Assembly: GCA_051453625.1 (NCBI GenBank)
Contig: JBOZIK010000001.1
Coordinates: forward strand, 187,186,823-187,218,004
DNA length: 31,182 bases
Source of the DNA: Welwitschia mirabilis
Lineage: Eukaryota > Gnetophyta > Gnetopsida > Welwitschiales
Direction: 5' to 3'
Shown: one piece after another, positions 11,800 to 22,821 of the stretch
Layout: the number at the start of each line of letters is the position of its first letter
Numbering within the stretch: position 1 is the stretch's first letter
Notes under the pieces: model-generated
Databases searched by the model: none
What the model saw: only the letters and a program-made list of their open reading frames with translations
Told to the model about the DNA's origin: nothing
Program-made: the position numbers and the translations under genes

Positions 11800-12780
11800 G
11801 GGTTGGAAGGCTCGATAGTAGGTGTGGCTCTCATTGCGAGTCTAATTTGGAAATGGTAGTGTTTGATCCTCATTGTAGTATTTATGAAAAGGGTAAGAGG
11901 GTATTATTAAAAATCAGATTATTTCTGATTCTCCAAATCTACCAAAATGTCAAACTAATCCAGTCCATTAATTGTGTATCAGAGGCTTTACAAGTCTGAT
12001 AGTACTTCTTCATTATGGACATTAATTCTTTACTTCAAGTGCAATGATGGGACAAATGTTGTACTATTTGAGGACTTGCTTGGCAGATGAAACAGTTTGT
12101 ATTCACTTAAAATCCTTTCTTAAGTAATTGATCTCTAGTTAAAACTCTATAGTGATTTTTTAACCAATAAAAGACTTTAATTTTTTCTTGGAATTTAACC
12201 CTTCCAATATTTTTTGTATTAGTCTTTTCTATGTCTAATTTTAGAGGTTGTTACTAGGCTTTATTGAAGTGCTTACTTAGGTAAGACTCCCATGATCAAT
12301 GCTCCAATTTTTGTATTTGTAATTGATTAAGTAATACCAAGGTTATCCTCCTTTAGGCACTTTTTTAAAGATTCTATAAGCTCCAGTAAGGATGCAATCC
12401 TCTAGTTTTTGAATCCCTTAGTCCCTTGATTCTCATGAATGGGCTATAGTTTCTAATTTGTAGAGATGAATTTAGTGATGATATTTACCTCCTAATCATA
12501 TAAAATCTTTTAAGATCCTATTAATTTTTTGGATAATATTTCTTAAGGCACAATAACAAGAGCTATGTAACGGAAAGAATAAATTAAGCAAGAGTTTGTA
12601 AGGATGATTTTTGATTTAGATGAGAGAAAATTGTTCTGCTAAGAGTTGCACCATCTTTAAATGGATGCAAGGATGTAATTCTAGGTGAGGGTCTTGTGCT
12701 AGTTTCAAAAGGAAATTCTCAGGTATATATCCTATAGGTCTCTTAATTTTGCATTTAGGATTTGGATGATTTTACCTCCT
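11800..12780 (-). pseudogene. LINE ORF2 region between reverse transcriptase and C-terminus
   Basis: Contains IWRIRNNLIFNN (complement of 11910-11939). Upstream is the post-RT section typical of plant L1 (complement of about 12.25-12.75 kb), including a CALRNIIQKINRILKDFIW-like stretch and KYHHKIHLYKLE. Many stops and frameshifts. Confidence 0.5.
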
Positions 12781-13361
12781 TTAATACTTTTTCTAGCCAA
12801 AGTGTGGATTCTTGACTTGTTCCAGTTAGTGTAAAGACCTATAATTATTGCAAAAAGGTTCGTAGAATTTTTAATAGCTTTTACTTACTGACATGAACCC
12901 CTAATTATAATGATGGTATCATCTACATAGTGATTATTGATAAAGGTTTGACCTCTAATTTTGATTCCTGTAACTCCATCTCTTCTTAAAAAAGCTTGTA
13001 AAACATCCATCATAAAGAGAAAAAGGTATGGGGAGTGGGGGTTCCCTTGTCTTAAACATATAGTTACTAAAAAGAAATTTGATCTATGATTGTTGAGCTC
13101 CACACTGAATGTGGTTGAAGCCTATATGTCTAGCCAAAGATTAATGATATCTTGAGAAAAACCAATTTTTATAAGGATACTCCCTAATGCTTGCCAACTA
13201 ACCAAATTATAAGCTTGAGCATTATCCAACTTAGCAATAAAAAGATGAAATTTATATTATTTGATAGAATGAATAATCTCATGAGTCAAGAAGATTTGAT
13301 CTTAGATATAGCTAGATCAGATGAAGCCAGCTTAGTTCCCTGATATCACATTGGGAAGCAA
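12781..13361 (-). pseudogene. LINE reverse transcriptase, 5'-truncated
   Basis: Remnant of a non-LTR reverse transcriptase, the enzyme that copies LINE RNA at the nicked target. Motifs in order on the minus strand: NVISGN.AGFI then DQIFLTHEIIHSI (13361-13260); FIAKLDNAQAYNLVSW, where the conserved AYD has become AYN; STTFSVELNN; LRQGNPHSPYLFLFMMDVL; the YVDDT catalytic box (within 12885-13103); then GLYTNWNKS. The order and motifs are those of plant L1 ORF2. The element is cut before the N-terminal RT motifs, so ORF1, the endonuclease and the start of RT are absent. The truncation point abuts the right target-site duplication. Inactive: stops lie inside the domain. Confidence 0.85.
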
Positions 13362-13381
13362 GGAGTATCATCCCATTACTA
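13362..13381. repeat. target-site duplication, right copy
   Basis: GGAGTATCATCCCATTACTA, adjoining the 5'-truncated end of the LINE. It pairs with 8571-8590 with one T/C difference. Confidence 0.9.
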
Positions 13382-14470
13382 ATCCTATCGAATATGATTA
13401 TTTTATTATTTATTTGCCTAAAATAATTCTAACTTTATTACGTTTATTTTATTTTAGTAATCATACATAAAAATAAAAATACATATTTAACTTTATTAAT
13501 CTTAACATAAAATTATTTATTTAGGTTGTGATATCTTACCTTGTAGATCAAGTAATTTAAAGCAAGTTAGTAAAAATAACATTTTTATTTCACATTTCTG
13601 ATAATAATACCTGTATAATAAATCAAAATAGTCCTTTAAAGTTCCATTTAGGAATAAATCCTATGCATGCTATCTTTGCAACCCTTTTTACCATATTCAA
13701 TTAGTAAAATTATTATTATAGTATGATTATTTAGTAAAGACAGAAGAAATAAGAGCAAATGTAATATTAAGTAGGAATAAAATGCTACATTACTTAATTG
13801 GAAAGGGTGTTTAACCTTAAATAATAATTTGATATTGACCTTCAAAGACATCCAAAATACATATAAGTATAAAATTAAGAAGCCTATGATAAGGTTATAA
13901 AGACATTGTACTCACTTAAAAAAAAAGGATCCTATGATCAACAATATGTAATCATAGCCAAACAAATTCTTAAGATTAATAAAATTTTTAAGTGTCCTCT
14001 ATTACATGGTCCTTAAGTGGTATAAATTCACTCTCATAGTATTTACTTTATCCACTAGTTACAGGCCACATAAAGACTAGTAGGGAGGTCTAAATGAAAA
14101 GGATATCTCATTAAAATATCAAATTTTAAGAAGACACTCATGAAACTAGTTAAGGTCCATCTAAGAAGGTATAATACTTATTTCAGTTTAAATAACTCTA
14201 AAATAAATAAAAGAAATCAAAATAAAAAACTAATTGAGTTAATTAAAATAATAGGTTGAGCTTTTAATAATTTCTAAGTGTGTGCATTGACATTGAATTA
14301 ACTCCTAGGAAATAAATATAAATAAAAATTATATGTATGTATGTGGGTGTGAATTTTACATATACATATACATATATATACATTTATATGCATGCATGCG
14401 TGTATGCATGAAACATTAATAATATATCAAAAAATATGAAATTAGAGCAAATAATGCCTAAATAATTATG
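13382..14470. other. intergenic, AT-rich, with a microsatellite
   Basis: No gene recognised. Positions 14330-14410 hold a decayed simple repeat (ATGTATGT, ACATAT and GCATGCATGC tracts). Confidence 0.6.
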
Positions 14471-14486
14471 CAATCAAAATTAGTAC
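14471..14486. repeat. target-site duplication of a short LINE, left copy
   Basis: CAATCAAAATTAGTAC, directly before a T-run. The identical 16-mer is at 16467-16482, at the 5' end of the sister copy, so the pair brackets the insertion if the two LINE fragments descend from one insertion. Confidence 0.75.
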
Positions 14487-14903
14487 TTTTTTTGGGATAA
14501 AAAAAGTATGTGTTATAAACTAAGAAATATACATCAGGGGGCAAAATCGCTCGAGCGTTACAGAAGCATAGAACTGTTCAGAGCAGTGAGAACAACAAAC
14601 CAAAAAATGGGGGCGAAACTAACCCTCAAAAAACAACATAATAAGTAGTTGCCTAAAAGGGTGCAAGTACTAATGAAAACAATCACACAAAAGGACTTAA
14701 GACTGCTGAGAACCAGAGGTGAAATCATCCCTAGAAACTAGAGCTTACAAAGAACTCAGAATACCAGGNNNNNNNNNNNNNNNNNNNNNNNNNNNNNNNN
14801 NNNNNNNNNNNNNNNNNNNNNNNNNNNNNNNNNNNNNNNNNNNNNNNNNNNNNNNNNNNNNNNNNNNNNNNNNNNNNNNNNNNNNNNNNNNNNNNNNNNN
14901 NNN
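14487..14903 (-). mobile_element. severely 5'-truncated J-domain LINE, copy with internal gap
   Basis: T-run (tail) then the family 3' end (minus strand: TGATGTATATTTCTTAGTTT) and 3' UTR up to 14768, followed by 135 N. It aligns to 16091-16503 at a constant offset of about 1600, and the 135-N gap corresponds exactly to 16369-16503. The missing part should therefore hold the last codons of the J-domain protein and the right target-site duplication. Confidence 0.75.
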
Positions 14904-15300
14904 TTCATTAAAAAATAAAAAACTTGTTAAGAAAGGTATATCTTAAAAATTAATAAGGAATATTAAATACAAATAGCACAAAATAAAATTGTTTTAAATA
15001 TTAGTAATGTTAGATTTAATATACGTTTATAGTTAATTTTTTATAATTAATAACATTAATGATAGATTTCTAGGATTTTAAAAAGGAATGGCAATTGAAA
15101 ATTAATGATTATTTATTTATAAATACAAAAATAAATTATGTTCTTTTTTTAAAAATAGGGAGAATGTAAGACTCCATAAAAGGTTTTGTGACTATTGAAA
15201 GAATTAATCTAACAACATCAAATATGTATAATAGCAAGTAGCTAAATCATAGAAATGTAAAAGCACTATGAAAGGGAAAAAAACTAAAGTGAGACAAAAC
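14904..15300. repeat. segmental duplication, copy 1
   Basis: Non-coding flank of the short LINE, homologous to 16504-16901 at roughly 6% divergence. It stops at a 100-N gap (15301-15400). Together with the LINE fragment this makes a duplicated block of about 0.8 kb. Confidence 0.8.
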
Positions 15301-15400
15301 NNNNNNNNNNNNNNNNNNNNNNNNNNNNNNNNNNNNNNNNNNNNNNNNNNNNNNNNNNNNNNNNNNNNNNNNNNNNNNNNNNNNNNNNNNNNNNNNNNNN

Positions 15401-16090
15401 TGGCCAAATATTGAGTTGAAATGCTATTAATTAGAGTTGTAACCTCCTATTATATGGCTTATGTGTTATCCTTAAAACTTATCCATATGTGTTCATAACA
15501 TCTCCTTAACTATTCATAAGATTTCTTTTATGTGATGAAAAACTAAGAAGAAATGGAGGACACAAACTTATAACTTCGTTGTTATTTATGAACCAAAATA
15601 ACCTAGGAATTAATTATAAGTAAGTATATAATATTAACATGATTTGTCTTCCTTAGAATATAGAAATTCTAATAAAGGAATAAGTAGAATTTGATCCTAG
15701 GTTCTGTTGTATCTATCAAATAAAAATACGAAAGAAGAAAGGAAGTGAAAAAAGAAAATAGTGGTTAATTAGGGTAAGAGAAAAGAGGGTGTCACATCAT
15801 TCTAACATGACAATTACATATGATGAATTCTAGTTTCCATTAAAACACAATAAAACCTTAATAAATAGATCCCTAACTAGAGTAAACAAATTTTTTATTT
15901 TTATTTATTAAGAATAATCTTGTATTAGACCATCTTACGAAGTTATAGAAACTATTGTATATATGTTAATGACTATCAACTATCATCATGTAAAATCATT
16001 AGGCCATCCTAAAGAGTTACAAAAATTATTGTGTGGATATAAATGATTATCAACAAGCATCATGTAAATTGTAAAAATCATATATCATAC
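15401..16090. other. intergenic, AT-rich, nothing recognised
   Basis: No coding frame or repeat was identified. Unlike at several other gaps, the start of this contig is not a copy of sequence just left of the gap. Confidence 0.5.
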
Positions 16091-16466
16091 TTTTCTTTTT
16101 TAAAGTATGTGTATTAAACTAGGAAATGTACATCAAGGGGAGAAATCGCCTGAGTGTTACAGAAGCATAGAACTGTTCATAGCAGTGAGAACAGCAAATC
16201 AAAAAAGGGGGGTTAAAACCACCGCTCAAAAAACAACATAATAAGCAGTTGCCTAAAAGGGTGTAAGTACTAATAAAAACAATCACACTAAAGGACTTAA
16301 GACTGCTAAAAACTAAAGGCGAAATCGTCCCTAGAAACTTGAACTTACAAAGAACTCGGAACACCAGGGGAAAAGCCAAAAAGAAAGCGGATACCAGTCC
16401 TCTACAAACCTCTGCTGTAAGGGAACATGTTATGATGGTTGTGATTAAGTAAGAATCTACCAAGGT
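16091..16466 (-). mobile_element. severely 5'-truncated J-domain LINE, complete short copy
   Basis: T-rich tail at 16091-16101, family 3' end, 3' UTR, TAG stop (complement of 16402-16404), and the last codons of the J-domain protein on the minus strand (16405-16461): GRFLLNHNHHNMFPYSRGL. These match the ends of the other two copies (FLL..N....F.F..GL). The element is truncated at 16466 against CAATCAAAATTAGTAC. A 116-codon open frame over 16119-16469 is another reading frame of this 3' UTR, not a gene. Confidence 0.8.
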
Positions 16467-16482
16467 CAATCAAAATTAGTAC
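16467..16482. repeat. target-site duplication of the short LINE, right copy
   Basis: CAATCAAAATTAGTAC, identical to 14471-14486. Confidence 0.75.
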
Positions 16483-16503
16483 ATTTACATATTGGATTTG
16501 AAC

Positions 16504-16901
16504 TTCATTAAAAAACAAAGACCTTGTTAAGAAAGGTATATCCTAAAAATTAATAAGAAATATTAAATACAAATGGCACAAAATAAAATTATTTAACTAT
16601 TATTAATGTTAGACTTAATATACATTTATAATTAATTTTTTATAATTAATAACATCAATGACAGGTTTCTAGGATTTTAAAAAGGGATGGTAATTAAAAA
16701 TTAATGATTATTTACTTATAAATACAAAAATAAATTATGTTCTTTTTTTAAAATTAGGGAGAATTTAAGACTCCATAAAAAGGTTTTGTTACTATTGAAA
16801 GAATTAATCTAACAACATCAAATATGTATAATAGCAAGTAGTTAAATCATAGACATGTAAAAGCACTATGAAAGAGAAAAAAAACTAAATTGAGACAAAA
16901 C
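16504..16901. repeat. segmental duplication, copy 2
   Basis: Homologue of 14904-15300. Beyond 16901 the sequence is unique to this copy. Confidence 0.8.
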
Positions 16902-18479
16902 TATGTCAACTATAATTTGGAGGAAACCAAGGCACAAGTAACTGCATCAGAGAGTCCACTTGTGAATTCTCCTTTAGTGCATGGACATGACCATGAAAAG
17001 ATACTAGCTAAAAAATACTACTTTTTTTCCTGTAAATCCAAGAAAAGGAAGTGGAAACATTTGGTTTTTTGAAGTATAAATCACATCTTTTCTTCCATGT
17101 ATAATAAAGAATGCATGGTTTGATGATGTTCCATAGGAAAAGCCGAGCTTCACCAAAATTCTAATTCATTCCTTACATAATGATTTCAAAATTCATGAGA
17201 ATAAGGAGGAATAAGAGAAGCATGATTCTATGCATCTCTGTCAAACAAAAAAATGAAAAAAAAAAAGTCATCCTCTCAATTAAGAACTAGACAAAATGGA
17301 TTTAAGAATTCTAAAACTTACAGGTAATTACTAAGGAAGACTTAAAAAATTAGGTACCAAAGAAAGTTCTTTATCTTAAAAAGATTTAGAAGATTTCAAA
17401 TTATTCTTAAAGTAGAAATGCAAAGAGAGGATGCATGTTACTTGTGCCATCCATGGTTACAAATAGTTCCTACATTAATCGCATTCAATATAAAGATGTA
17501 TGCTTTGCTTAATAAATATAAAAGAGTAGGAGGATGATCCATCCAATATAGATCCTTTAAATGTAAAGAGCCATTATCTAATACATAATAAGTACGAAGC
17601 AAAAATTATTGAAGTTTAATAAAAGCTTATCAAATGTCAATAAAACTTTCATATGTGTATTGAGAATACAATAAGATGATCCTATCATTTCCTACCCATA
17701 AATTTAGTAAAGAAGTAAACCTTTATTAAACTATCTTGCAACTTACTTGGGATTTGTAATTACTAAAGGAATAAGAGGAAGAGCTAACCACTAAGAAATA
17801 ATATATTAAAGCCAAACTATAGAAATTTTTACATTTGACTAAGAAATAAAATAATGTATCCTTTGTCAAGCATTCCACATACTTATAAAAACATGTGTAT
17901 ATTGAATGCTAATCTAAGATGAAGTAAAAAACCAATTAATTAGATGAATATTATTTCATATTTAGTAGTCTTTAGGAAATGAATTCTAAGGTTGAGGAAT
18001 AATAATGTAGAAACTGAGGAAGTAGAAATGAATATCAGAAGAACCCATTTATCAGTTAACTAACTATTCAAGAATATGAATTAATGGAATATAAATCACC
18101 CTTTTATTTAAGTAAGGCCATAATATCCCAAGCAACTCAATGAAAACCTTTTTTACCTTCTTCATAAGACCACATAAAGTTTGAAGGTAATTTTTCAAGT
18201 TAAGAATAAGTAGCTTTTCAAGAAGCCTAATAAGAAGAATAGTAAACTTGGGTAGATGAAATAGTAGATTTTCAAACTAGATATTGACCTATAAGAAAAA
18301 AAAATTTTGTCCTCCACTTTTTTACATTCTTTTAAATTCTATAGAGTGTCCAATCCCATAGCTTATGAAAAGAACTTTTGAAGGAGCAAGAATTATCCAA
18401 AAGATTTATAATTTTTGTTTCCTATAAAATTTATTGGAGTTCATGAAATAAACACTACTAATTACCACTCATCACATAA

Positions 18480-19330
18480 AATAAAGATTTTTATCATATA
18501 ATTTTACTTCTAAGAGATGGCAATATTACTGAATATGCTAAAACAATTGAATAATAATGTTGATCATATATCACCATGAAAAAAGAATCATCAATAAAAT
18601 GCTAATTTAATAATTATTACATTATGCCTTCCAATGAAATTCATCCTACTAATCCCTATTGCATATGTTGTTAAAGATATTTATAAGAAAAATTAACAAT
18701 AATGATAAACATATAAGGAGCTAAAGAAAAACCTTGTCTAATGGAGTAGTAAATAGAAAAGGAAGAATTCACATCATGAGAAGTAGCTATATAGGCATTT
18801 AGTAAAGAGACAATACATCATATGAAGAAATTATGATCCAAAACCTAAATTTTTCATACAAGCTAGAATGAAATTCCATTAATTTTATCATATGCATTAG
18901 AATAACCAAGCTTAATAAGGCCACATCTTGATTATAATGAATTGTCATTAATGTCCTTTCCAAGCTACCACAACATTTGAAATAATATATCTACCTAGAA
19001 AAAAAACTTGTTTATTTTTCTATGATAAATTTAAAAGAATTTTTTTTAAGCTTGCTAGCTAGCACTTTACACAAATTTTATAAGTAACATTTAATAAAGT
19101 GATAGATTACTAATTACCAATTATAAGAGGATCCTTAGATTTATAAAAAAGACAAATAACTTCTTTATTAATATGATATTCCTTATTACATTAAGATAAT
19201 CATAACCTAATTAATCCTTGTCTCTTTAAAAAACTTCATAGGAAAACCATCAAATCTAAGAGCTTTACCATTAACCATATTAAAGTAAGCATCTTTTAGC
19301 TCTTCAAGAGTAATTTGGAAATCTAGTAAT
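18480..19330 (-). pseudogene. LINE reverse transcriptase remnant
   Basis: Minus-strand motifs in order: DGFPMKFFK (19251 downward); VICLFYKSKDPLIIGN, SITLLNVTYKI and ASKLKK, which is the RT fingers region; FLGRYIISN; NAYDKIN; then SIRQGFSLAPYMFIIIVNFS (about 18745-18690); and FIDDSFFMV, the catalytic box in F.DD form (18598-18570). The order fits a non-LTR reverse transcriptase. The pieces lie in different frames with many stops, so it is inactive and older than the LINE at 8.6-13.4 kb. Confidence 0.75.
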
Positions 19331-20149
19331 TAAAGCATTTCTATAGTAAAAATTAAGGGGAAAAAATTAAAGACACATACTAAAACTCATTCATATTGAT
19401 TGGGACTTCTTCAAATAGTATTTCAAAATGCTCTTTTACAAAATTAAGGATGTCACTATAGTTGTGAAAAATTTGATCATCACCCTATAAAGTAGTAATT
19501 TCAATACTCCCATTAGAGCGATCCATTTAAAAAATTATTTAAAGTTTTTACATTGATTCTGTGATCAGTAGAGGCTAAATAAGAGTAATTTATTTCTTAA
19601 AAACCTTCCATTATTGTTAAGCCACATGAGCTTCAGTAAGAATTGAATAAAGAGCTAGATTAAAAGAATCATGAATAGGCTGATTATTTGAATCTAAAGT
19701 TTTCTAGCTAATAGAATGAAAGTAATGTTTTCCTTGTCCAGCTACTTGTTTTTTAAAAAAATTGAGCATAATTTTAAACTTTAGACAAAGTATGATGCCA
19801 TTAGTTAATTCATTCTATTAGAGCTCTACATTCCAAAAGATATAAAGAATTTATTTTCTAATATGGCATCTATTCCAATAGGTACTAAAATAAAATAAAA
19901 GGTAATAACCTCTTAGATAAGAAATATCAAATTTCATGAATGTCTAGATAAGAAAATGATCTAAGAAAGTTACCATGTTTAAAACCTTAATGGAGTAGTT
20001 TAAATTTAAGAAAAAAAGAGAAGAGTAATAAAATTTATCTAAATGCTTGTGAATTCATTAAGTACCTTGTTAAAAATTACTCTAAGTAAAATGTTATTAC
20101 GTATTTTAGAAGAAGAGAGAAATTACATCTAAAAAACAAAACCTATTTT

Positions 20150-21172
20150 TAAATTACAACAAATATTCCAATTTAATAGGATGTAGGAAAAATTCCTCTT
20201 CATCTAACTTATCACAAGAAGAATCAATCATATTAAAACCTCCTCCAAAAACCTAAGGAATAAAAGGTAATGTATGTGTTAAGTTCCTTCAAGTTGAATT
20301 TTCTTATGCATGTAATCAGAAGCATTAGATGGAAAAGATACCAAATATACTAGTGAAAGAAAAAAAGATGACCCAACAGGATTGCTATTAAGGATTTAAA
20401 TTAGAAGAACAAAGTTGTGAAGTTTAATGATAAAAAACCAAAATGGAAACTTCTCCACACCCTTTAGGATGAGAATTAACAAAATCCTAGGAGTTAAACA
20501 ATAGCCCATGGGAGGAAAATTTTAAATCTAAAGTTATAACCTAAATCTCCTAAAGTTAAATTAAAAAAAAGGGGCAAGGGAGTTGTCAGGGGGTAGAGGA
20601 GGGGGGNNNNNNNNNNAAACAAAAGAAAAAATAAAAATCCAAAGGAAGAGAAATCCTAGGGAAAATATCATTAAAGTTCTTCTTTTAGAGCTTATTAGTA
20701 AAGCCCTAAACATTCTAAGAGATAATATTCATTAAGTTAGATTTAAGGGAGAATGATCCAATCAATGTTAACAAAAATAGCTATATCAACATCCATACCT
20801 TTAGAAGTCATAATTGAATTTGAAATAACATACTCCAAAGAAGTCTAATGAGAAGCTTTAGAAGAGGAAATAGTATTATACTTTATGTGTTTATATTTTT
20901 TTAATCTATGATCAAATTAAAACCTTCATCATTCATAAGTGATCTAATATTGAAAGAAGAAAAGGCCTTATTTTAGGAAGGGAGTAATGAAGATAAAGAA
21001 GATGCATTTAACGTGCCTTCAGAAGAGTGATCCTTAGATTTTGTGAATTAAGCATTTTCTAGAGGTTTTGAAGAAGAGTAAATAATCTATGGTGATGGAT
21101 CTGACACAGATTTTAATTTCTTTAATAAAAGAGCAACTAATTGAGTATGATACTCAAGGTAGCTATAATGAG
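20150..21172 (-). pseudogene. LINE endonuclease remnant
   Basis: Apurinic-type endonuclease of a plant L1, which nicks target DNA. The clearest piece is LPFIPLVFGGGFNMIDSS (complement of about 20270-20220), corresponding to the usual GGDFN.I.S motif with the Asp changed to Gly. Upstream, HPKGCGEVSILVF fits the earlier strand where these proteins read G.GG.A.L. A second copy of most of the region is at 21273-22170. Fragmentary and frameshifted. Confidence 0.5.
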
Positions 21173-22170
21173 NNNNNNNNNNNNNNNNNNNNNNNNNNNN
21201 NNNNNNNNNNNNNNNNNNNNNNNNNNNNNNNNNNNNNNNNNNNNNNNNNNNNNNNNNNNNNNNNNNNNNNNNCCTAAGGAATAAAAGGTAATGTATGTGT
21301 TAAGTTCCTTCAAGTTGAATTTTCTTATGCATGCAATTAGAAGCATTAGATGGAAAAGATACCAAATATACTAGTGAAAGAAAAAAAGATAACCCAATAG
21401 GATTACTATTAAGGATTTAAATTATAAGAACAAAGTTGTGAAGTTTAATGATAAAAAACCAAAATGACAACTTCTCCACACCCTTTAGGATGAGAATTAA
21501 CAAAATCCTAAGAGTTAAACAATAGCCCANNNNNNNNNNTAAATCTAAAGTTATAACCTTAATCTCTTAAAGTTAAACAAAAAAAAGGGGGTAAGGGGGT
21601 TGTTAGGAAGGAGAAAAAGAAAGAAAAAAAGAAAATCCAAAGGAAGAGAAATCATAGGGAGAATATCATTAAAGTTCTTCTTTTAGAGCTTATTAGTAAA
21701 GCCCCAAACATTCTAAGAGATAATATTTATTAAGTTAGATTCAAGGGAGAGTGATCCCATCAATGTTAATAAAAATAGCTATATAAACATCCATAACTTT
21801 AGAAGTCATAATTGAATTTAAAATAACATACTTCAAATAAGTCTAACAAGAAGCTGTAGAAGAGGAAATAGTATTATACTTGATGGGTTTAGATTTTTTT
21901 AATCTATGACCAAAGTAAAACCTTCATCATCTATAAGTGATCTAATATTGAAAGAAGAAAAGGCCTTCTTTGAGGAAGGGATTGATGAAGATAGAGAAGA
22001 TGCATTTAACGTGCCTTCAGAAGAGTGATCCTTAGATTTTGTGAATTAAGAATTTTCTAGAGGTTTTGAAGAAGAGTAAATAATCTATGGTAATGGATCT
22101 GATACAAATTTTTATTTCTTTGATAAAAGAGTAACTAATCAAGTATGATACTCAAGGTAGTTATAATGAG
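20252..22170 (-). repeat. 0.9-kb direct duplication flanking a 100-N gap
   Basis: The last 921 bases before the gap (20252-21172) align to the first 898 after it (21273-22170) at about 4% divergence in the part compared, ending exactly at both gap edges. The 10-N gaps at 20607-20616 and 21530-21539 fall at different places, so each can be read from the other copy. Same dovetail pattern as at 4.9 and 6.5 kb. Confidence 0.85.
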
Positions 22171-22821
22171 AGATGTGATGATCATCACAATAATAATATA
22201 CACATGAGTTGGACAAATTAAAGTAATCAATTCTTTGAATAAAAATATAATCCTTAGCACTTAGAATTAAGGTATACTTATGTTGTGCTAGAGTAAGTTC
22301 CACAAAATAATGTGTCTTATGAACATTATTAAAGGTAATAATCTTTTCACAAAGGATAAAATCAATGAAATCAAGGATTTCATGTTTAATAGAATAAAAA
22401 ATAATTGGAAGGTTTAGAGGTTGGACATACCATGAAATTCAAGAATAAGCCAAATTAGTCACATCGAAATCAAACTTCCATTCATGTGCTATTAAGGTCA
22501 TTAAGGTAGTTAGAAAAATGAAAAGATCTAATACTTTACAAACCATTTCAAAAGTAACAACTACACATGGAAAACTTTAAGACTATGAGTAGCAAGAATA
22601 TGTTTAACATATATGGAAATCAAAACATGACATGGGATCAAGCCAAAAATCTTAAGAAAAATATATCATAAAGTAAAACTATTTAATATATCTTCAAAAA
22701 CATCAGATGATAATGCAAAATCAATAGTAGAAGGATCTATAAGTACTTCCTCCTAAGGGGAAGGCAATAAATCCTTAAGTAAACTAGCATGCATAGGATC
22801 AGGATTTGTAGAGTTACTCAT
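22150..22821 (-). pseudogene. LINE ORF1 remnant
   Basis: Begins at the ATG complementary to 22819-22821: MSNSTNPDPMHASLLKDLL, an early stop, then DPSTIDFALSSDVFEDIL in the same frame. Further on, in another frame, come IFGLIPCHVLISIYVKHIL and, near 22222-22150, NLSNSCVYYYCDDHH. The last piece resembles a spoiled CCHC zinc knuckle after NLP..C, where plant L1 ORF1 proteins carry one. ORF1 proteins bind the element RNA. The assignment rests on layout and weak motifs. Confidence 0.45.

Larger units (their letters stand above)
9904..12354 (-). repeat. 1.1-kb duplicated LINE segment around a 100-N gap
   Basis: Positions 9904-11018 and 11234-12354 are copies of the same LINE segment, roughly 7-10% diverged. 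Just before the gap, 11023-11133 additionally repeats 10635-10745 (period 388), which looks like a misassembled contig tip. The whole block lies inside one TSD-bracketed insertion, so the element may contain this segment only once. Confidence 0.8.
8571..13381 (-). mobile_element. 5'-truncated LINE carrying a 3' J-domain, with target-site duplications
   Basis: One non-LTR retrotransposon insertion on the minus strand. Its poly(A) tail reads as ten Ts at 8591-8600, followed by the 3' end (minus strand: TGATATACATTTTCTAGTTT). It is flanked by a 20-bp duplication, GGAGTATCATCCCATTAYTA, at 8571-8590 and 13362-13381 (19/20 identical). From 5' to 3' on the minus strand it holds reverse transcriptase, cut off at its N-terminus (the usual LINE 5' truncation); the ORF2 C-terminal region; an unidentified domain; a basic Ser/Pro/Thr linker; a J-domain; a stop; and the 3' UTR. 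Two 100-N gaps with duplicated edges inflate it, so the true length is probably nearer 3 kb than 4.8 kb. It is dead, with many stops and frameshifts. Confidence 0.85.

Noticed and set aside
13648-13851. 67-codon minus-strand hydrophobic frame
   Set aside because: AT-rich sequence easily gives Leu/Ile/Phe-rich frames; no motif or neighbour supports it.
14330-14410. Repeat tract considered as CRISPR-like or regulatory
   Set aside because: It is a simple-sequence microsatellite, and the window is plant nuclear DNA.
16119-16469. 116-codon minus-strand open frame
   Set aside because: It reads the LINE 3' UTR in a frame different from the J-domain C-terminus and is not kept in the other copies.
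16890-17072. 60-codon plus-strand frame ending SKKRKWKHLVF
   Set aside because: The KRKWKHL ending recalls the basic stretch after plant LINE ORF1, but nothing around it on the plus strand confirms a LINE; too weak to annotate.
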